59,455 bases of DNA from Treponema sp. (lineage in GTDB: Bacteria > Spirochaetota > Spirochaetia > Treponematales > Treponemataceae), in NCBI GenBank assembly GCA_017525605.1, contig JAFXSM010000032.1, positions 1 through 59,455 on the forward strand, given 5' to 3'. The translations under genes and the position numbers were made by a program. The notes under the pieces are model-generated. The model was not told where the DNA came from. It searched no databases and was given only the letters and a program-made list of their open reading frames with translations. Positions 56,565 to 59,455 of the stretch are shown here, piece after piece (the first letter of the stretch is position 1; every line of letters starts with the position of its first letter).

Positions 56565-59455
56565 ATGGAATCAGCAAAAACTTCAGCTTCAACAAATTCA
56601 ACTTCTCAAATAGAAGAATTCAGCATAGGAAAATTCAATCCCGACGAGAATCTTTGCATTGTGGCTTCGGCGGGAACGGGAAAGACGTACACGATTCAGT
56701 CAATCGTCTGCGAAATGCTCAGGCGGAAGAACCGTGACGGGAAAATGAACGCGCTTTCCGACATCCTGATTGTCACTTACACGGAAAAGGCGGCGGAGGA
56801 GCTCAGGGACAGAATCCGCTCAAAAATCCAGCGCGTAATCGACGAAAATGATTTTGTAGAAAGCGGAAAATACGCTTCCGTTTCGGAACAGAAGGAGAAT
56901 TTCATTTTGCAGATGGAAGAAATCTCGTCATCTCCGATTTTCACGATTCACTCGTTCTGCCAGAGGACGTTGGAAGAATTTTATTTTTCGGCGGAAAAGC
57001 CAAGAAAGCTTTCTCTCGTTGACGACTCCGAGATTTCGTCTCTCCTTGACGAGTGGATTCGCGACGAGCTGCCAGCGGACTGCGAAAACGGCGAACTCTT
57101 CTCTCTTGCGCTCTCGGTTCTTTCGGCGAGCGTCGTCGATACAATCAAGACGAAGCTTTCCGCCGCCGTCAAAAAGTTTTACCTGGACGGGAACGGAAAC
57201 GAAGTCCCAAAAATCATCAAGATCGACAAAGATTCCGGCGAAAAACAGCAGTTATTCCTGGATTTTTCACTTGAGGATTTCAAAAATATTTTTTCCGCTG
57301 CCGTTCCAGAAAACCTTTGCGCGTTCCTTTCTGTGTGGAACAAAATCAGCGGAAGCGAAGAGAAAATCAGCGGAAACGAAACGGAAATCTTTTACGAAAA
57401 GCTTTCGGAACTCAAGAAATATGCGGAATTCGGCGGAAGCGATTTCAACAAAAATGACATCGAGAAATTCAAAAAGCTTTATGACAGCATCGATTCTTAC
57501 TTGAAAAGCGGAAGGTTCCTTGATTTTTTCGACGGAAGAATAAAAAACGCAAAGGCGAATTCAGAGTCTTTCAGTGAAATTTTTTCGTATTTCTCTGAAC
57601 TGAAGGCGAAACTTGCTGTAATTTCGGCATTCCGTGAAAGCGCAAAATCATTCCTCGTCTCGAAAATCTGCACGGATAACCTTCAAAAAATCTACTCGGA
57701 ATGGATTTCCTTGAAAGCGTCGCAGAAAATGCAGAGCTACGACGACATGATAAGGAGCGTCCGCGAGGCAGTCGTCAAAAAAGACTCTCTCCTTCTTCTC
57801 AACCTTCAAAAAAAATACCGCTACGGAATCATCGACGAATTCCAGGACACGAACAGAAGGCAATGGGACATTTTCAGAAGGATTTTTCTTTCGGAGGGGC
57901 ATTCGATTGTGGTCGTGGGCGACCCGAAGCAGTCGATTTATTCGTTTCAGGGCGCGGACGTGAAAGTTTTCGGTGACGCGGTGAATGAGATTTCTTCGTC
58001 CGCCAACGGAAAAATCATGTGCCTTTCCACGAACTTCCGCTCGACTAAGCCGATGATTGAGGCCTGCAACCGTCTTTTCGAAAAAAAAGGCGGAAACTTT
58101 GCGGAAGAGAATAATTTTTTCGCAGGGCAGAACATCGGTTTTGAAGGTTCCTCGTCCCCGAAAATCCAGCCCGAAAAACTCCCTGCCGAATATTTCGATA
58201 GCGAAATCGGAAAATGGCGCGGGACGGAGCCGTTCTTGATTATGAAAGGCGACGACGGATTCGAAAACAAGAAGAGTCTTGAGAAGAGAACCGAATTCGC
58301 AAAATTCGCAGTTTCGTTCATCAGCGATGCGTGCAGTTTTGCAGGAAATTCCGAACAGGAAAAAACGAAGCTTCAGGTGTTTGAGAAATACACGGACTCG
58401 GACGGAAAAGAAAAAACTCGGCTGAAGAACGTCTCTTTCTCGGACTTTACGGTTCTTGCGCGGACGAAGGGCGAGATGGCGGAGATAAAGCAGGAGCTTT
58501 CGCGAGCGGGAATCCCGTACTCGCACTACAAGGAGTCGAATCTCTTTCTGGGGACTGAATGCGCGCACTGGATTTCCGTTTTCAATGCGATTGCGGCCGA
58601 GGATTTTTCGGGAATGAACAACCGCATTTTAAAAGAAGCTCTGCTCACCAAGTTTTTCGACGTGAATCTTTCTGAAATCGACGACAAGAAATTCAACGAG
58701 GCTGACAACGAGGAGCGGAACATCATCATCGGCTGGCACAAATGCGCACAGGGCAGGCAGTGGTCGCTCCTCATGGAAAAAATCTATTCGGAATCGAAAA
58801 TCGAGGAGAGGCTCTCAAAGCTCGACAAAATGCAGAGCCTCGCAAAATACAGGCAGATTGGCGACTACGCGGCCGAATATCTCTACAAGAAAAACTGCTC
58901 CGTGAGCGACCTTTCGCGTCATCTTTCGCGTCTTGCCGCGTGCTCGTCAGGCGACGACGAGGACTCGAACATTGTCGCAATCGGAACGGATTTCGACTGC
59001 GTGAAAATCATGACGATTCACGCTTCAAAAGGCTTGCAGTTCCCGGTCGTGATTGCTCCGTGCGGAATTTCCGAGAGAAAAACGAACAACGACGTTTACT
59101 CGTATCATGTCGAACAAGATGCCGACTCAGATGAAAATCAGCATTCTCTTCCTGTTCTGAGCTTTTTCGATTCCGAGAAGTCAAAGAAACTTTCCAGCAA
59201 CGAACTTTCCGAGGAAACGCACAGGCTTTTCTACGTCGCATACACCCGCGCGGAATCGCTTCTCGTCCTTCCGCCTGCTGTCACGGAAGATTTCATCAAC
59301 GAGAACATCAGATTCATGAAAGAAAATTATCCGTCGCTCGTCCGCGAGGTTGAATTCGATTCAAAATCTTATTCAGTGAAAAGCGTGAAGGAAAACGTTC
59401 AGAAAATCATCGAGGGATTGCGGAACAAAAATAATTCTGAACAGGACGAAAAGCC
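56565..59455 (+). CDS. recB: RecB, N-terminal part (helicase); continues at 1-1156
   Basis: ATG at 56565, 12 bp after recC, preceded by a GGCGGTGGCGGAT stretch. The frame is open to the window end, and codon 918 (ATG at 59316) equals the ATG at base 2, so the full protein is about 1301 residues. UvrD-type helicase motifs: ASAGTGKT (residues 34-41), IVTYTEKAAEEL, TIHSFCQ, IIDEFQDT, GDPKQSIYSFQGAD, STNFRST, TIHASKGLQFPVV and FYVAYTRAE. The nuclease half is described at the left end. It is the slow 3'-5' motor and nuclease subunit of RecBCD. Confidence 0.95.
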   Translation, partial: MESAKTSASTNSTSQIEEFSIGKFNPDENLCIVASAGTGKTYTIQSIVCEMLRRKNRDGKMNALSDILIVTYTEKAAEELRDRIRSKIQRVIDENDFVESGKYASVSEQKENFILQMEEISSSPIFTIHSFCQRTLEEFYFSAEKPRKLSLVDDSEISSLLDEWIRDELPADCENGELFSLALSVLSASVVDTIKTKLSAAVKKFYLDGNGNEVPKIIKIDKDSGEKQQLFLDFSLEDFKNIFSAAVPENLCAFLSVWNKISGSEEKISGNETEIFYEKLSELKKYAEFGGSDFNKNDIEKFKKLYDSIDSYLKSGRFLDFFDGRIKNAKANSESFSEIFSYFSELKAKLAVISAFRESAKSFLVSKICTDNLQKIYSEWISLKASQKMQSYDDMIRSVREAVVKKDSLLLLNLQKKYRYGIIDEFQDTNRRQWDIFRRIFLSEGHSIVVVGDPKQSIYSFQGADVKVFGDAVNEISSSANGKIMCLSTNFRSTKPMIEACNRLFEKKGGNFAEENNFFAGQNIGFEGSSSPKIQPEKLPAEYFDSEIGKWRGTEPFLIMKGDDGFENKKSLEKRTEFAKFAVSFISDACSFAGNSEQEKTKLQVFEKYTDSDGKEKTRLKNVSFSDFTVLARTKGEMAEIKQELSRAGIPYSHYKESNLFLGTECAHWISVFNAIAAEDFSGMNNRILKEALLTKFFDVNLSEIDDKKFNEADNEERNIIIGWHKCAQGRQWSLLMEKIYSESKIEERLSKLDKMQSLAKYRQIGDYAAEYLYKKNCSVSDLSRHLSRLAACSSGDDEDSNIVAIGTDFDCVKIMTIHASKGLQFPVVIAPCGISERKTNNDVYSYHVEQDADSDENQHSLPVLSFFDSEKSKKLSSNELSEETHRLFYVAYTRAESLLVLPPAVTEDFINENIRFMKENYPSLVREVEFDSKSYSVKSVKENVQKIIEGLRNKNNSEQDEK
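59315..59455 (+). repeat. Terminal 141-bp overlap identical to 1-141
   Basis: Every base from 59315 to 59455 matches bases 1-141. It lies inside the recB frame, and joining the ends restores a full-length recB. This is the signature of a circular molecule assembled with a word size of 141, not a real repeat. Confidence 0.95.

Noticed and set aside
59315..59455. Direct terminal repeat of a phage or linear element
   Set aside because: No phage genes are present, the repeat lies inside recB and merging it restores a full gene; the length of 141 equals a common assembler word size.

Overview
The window is a complete circular replicon read once around. Bases 1-141 are repeated exactly at 59315-59455, and the recB reading frame runs off the right end and continues in frame from the left end to its stop at 1156. 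The molecule is therefore about 59,314 bp. It carries its own replication and partition module (an iteron cluster, a Rep initiator, a small ribbon-helix-helix-like protein, ParA and an AT-rich putative centromere). There are no phage structural genes, transposases, CRISPR arrays or rRNA genes. Gene content suggests a host-associated or rumen spirochaete of the Treponema type: many relaxed-lipobox lipoproteins, a class II GalT, MalEFG-type sugar uptake together with an outer-membrane barrel, and the CsgG/DUF4810/DUF799 trio. This assignment is an inference. The cargo (recBCD, tRNA-Ala, HU, galactose metabolism) makes the molecule look more like a small chromid than a simple plasmid.

Layout. 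53145-59455 continuing into 1-3371: a recC-recB-recD operon. 3368-15379: a small hypothetical gene, a 2027-residue alpha-2-macroglobulin lipoprotein, a MATE exporter, a degenerate flavodoxin-like gene, a large MORN-repeat protein with a toxin-like build, and a small lipoprotein. 15463-15892: tRNA-Ala(UGC) and HU. 15976-19775: a WYL regulator, the origin, rep, a small partner, parA and an AT-rich putative centromere. 19910-22171: a complete biotin ECF transporter (bioY, bioM/ecfA, bioN/ecfT) behind a promoter overlapped by an inverted repeat. 22285-24627: a secreted pectinesterase-family protein. 24901-27036: penicillin-binding protein 1C, the usual partner of bacterial alpha-2-macroglobulin. 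27131-38063: galT-galM-galK, then a LacI-type regulator, a three-gene sugar ABC transporter and a GH35 beta-galactosidase. 38173-40163: the CsgG-like/DUF4810/DUF799 lipoprotein trio. 40425-42414: galE and a PAP2 phosphatase. 42440-44286: an AT-richer ATPase plus TOPRIM pair resembling split-OLD or PARIS defence. 44501-45016: a small lipoprotein. 45262-52952 (minus strand): an operon of GH53 galactanase, outer-membrane barrel, two surface lipoproteins and a second, lipid-anchored GH53.

The carbohydrate genes form one pathway. Pectin demethylation and two GH53 enzymes attack pectic galactan outside the cell. A barrel and an ABC importer bring in galacto-oligosaccharides, GH35 releases galactose, and GalM/K/T/E convert it to UDP-glucose and glucose-1-phosphate. 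A 14-bp LacI-type operator (TGCAATCGGTTGCA) occurs in front of galT, in front of the regulator/transporter/GH35 unit, and twice in front of the galactanase operon.

The least explained feature is a family of four 135-185 nt imperfect palindromes at 24.7, 31.1, 40.3 and 45.2 kb. Each lies between the stop codon of the last gene of a carbohydrate operon and that operon's own intrinsic terminator. They share a central hairpin, while the flanking stems differ between copies in a compensated, base-pair-preserving way.
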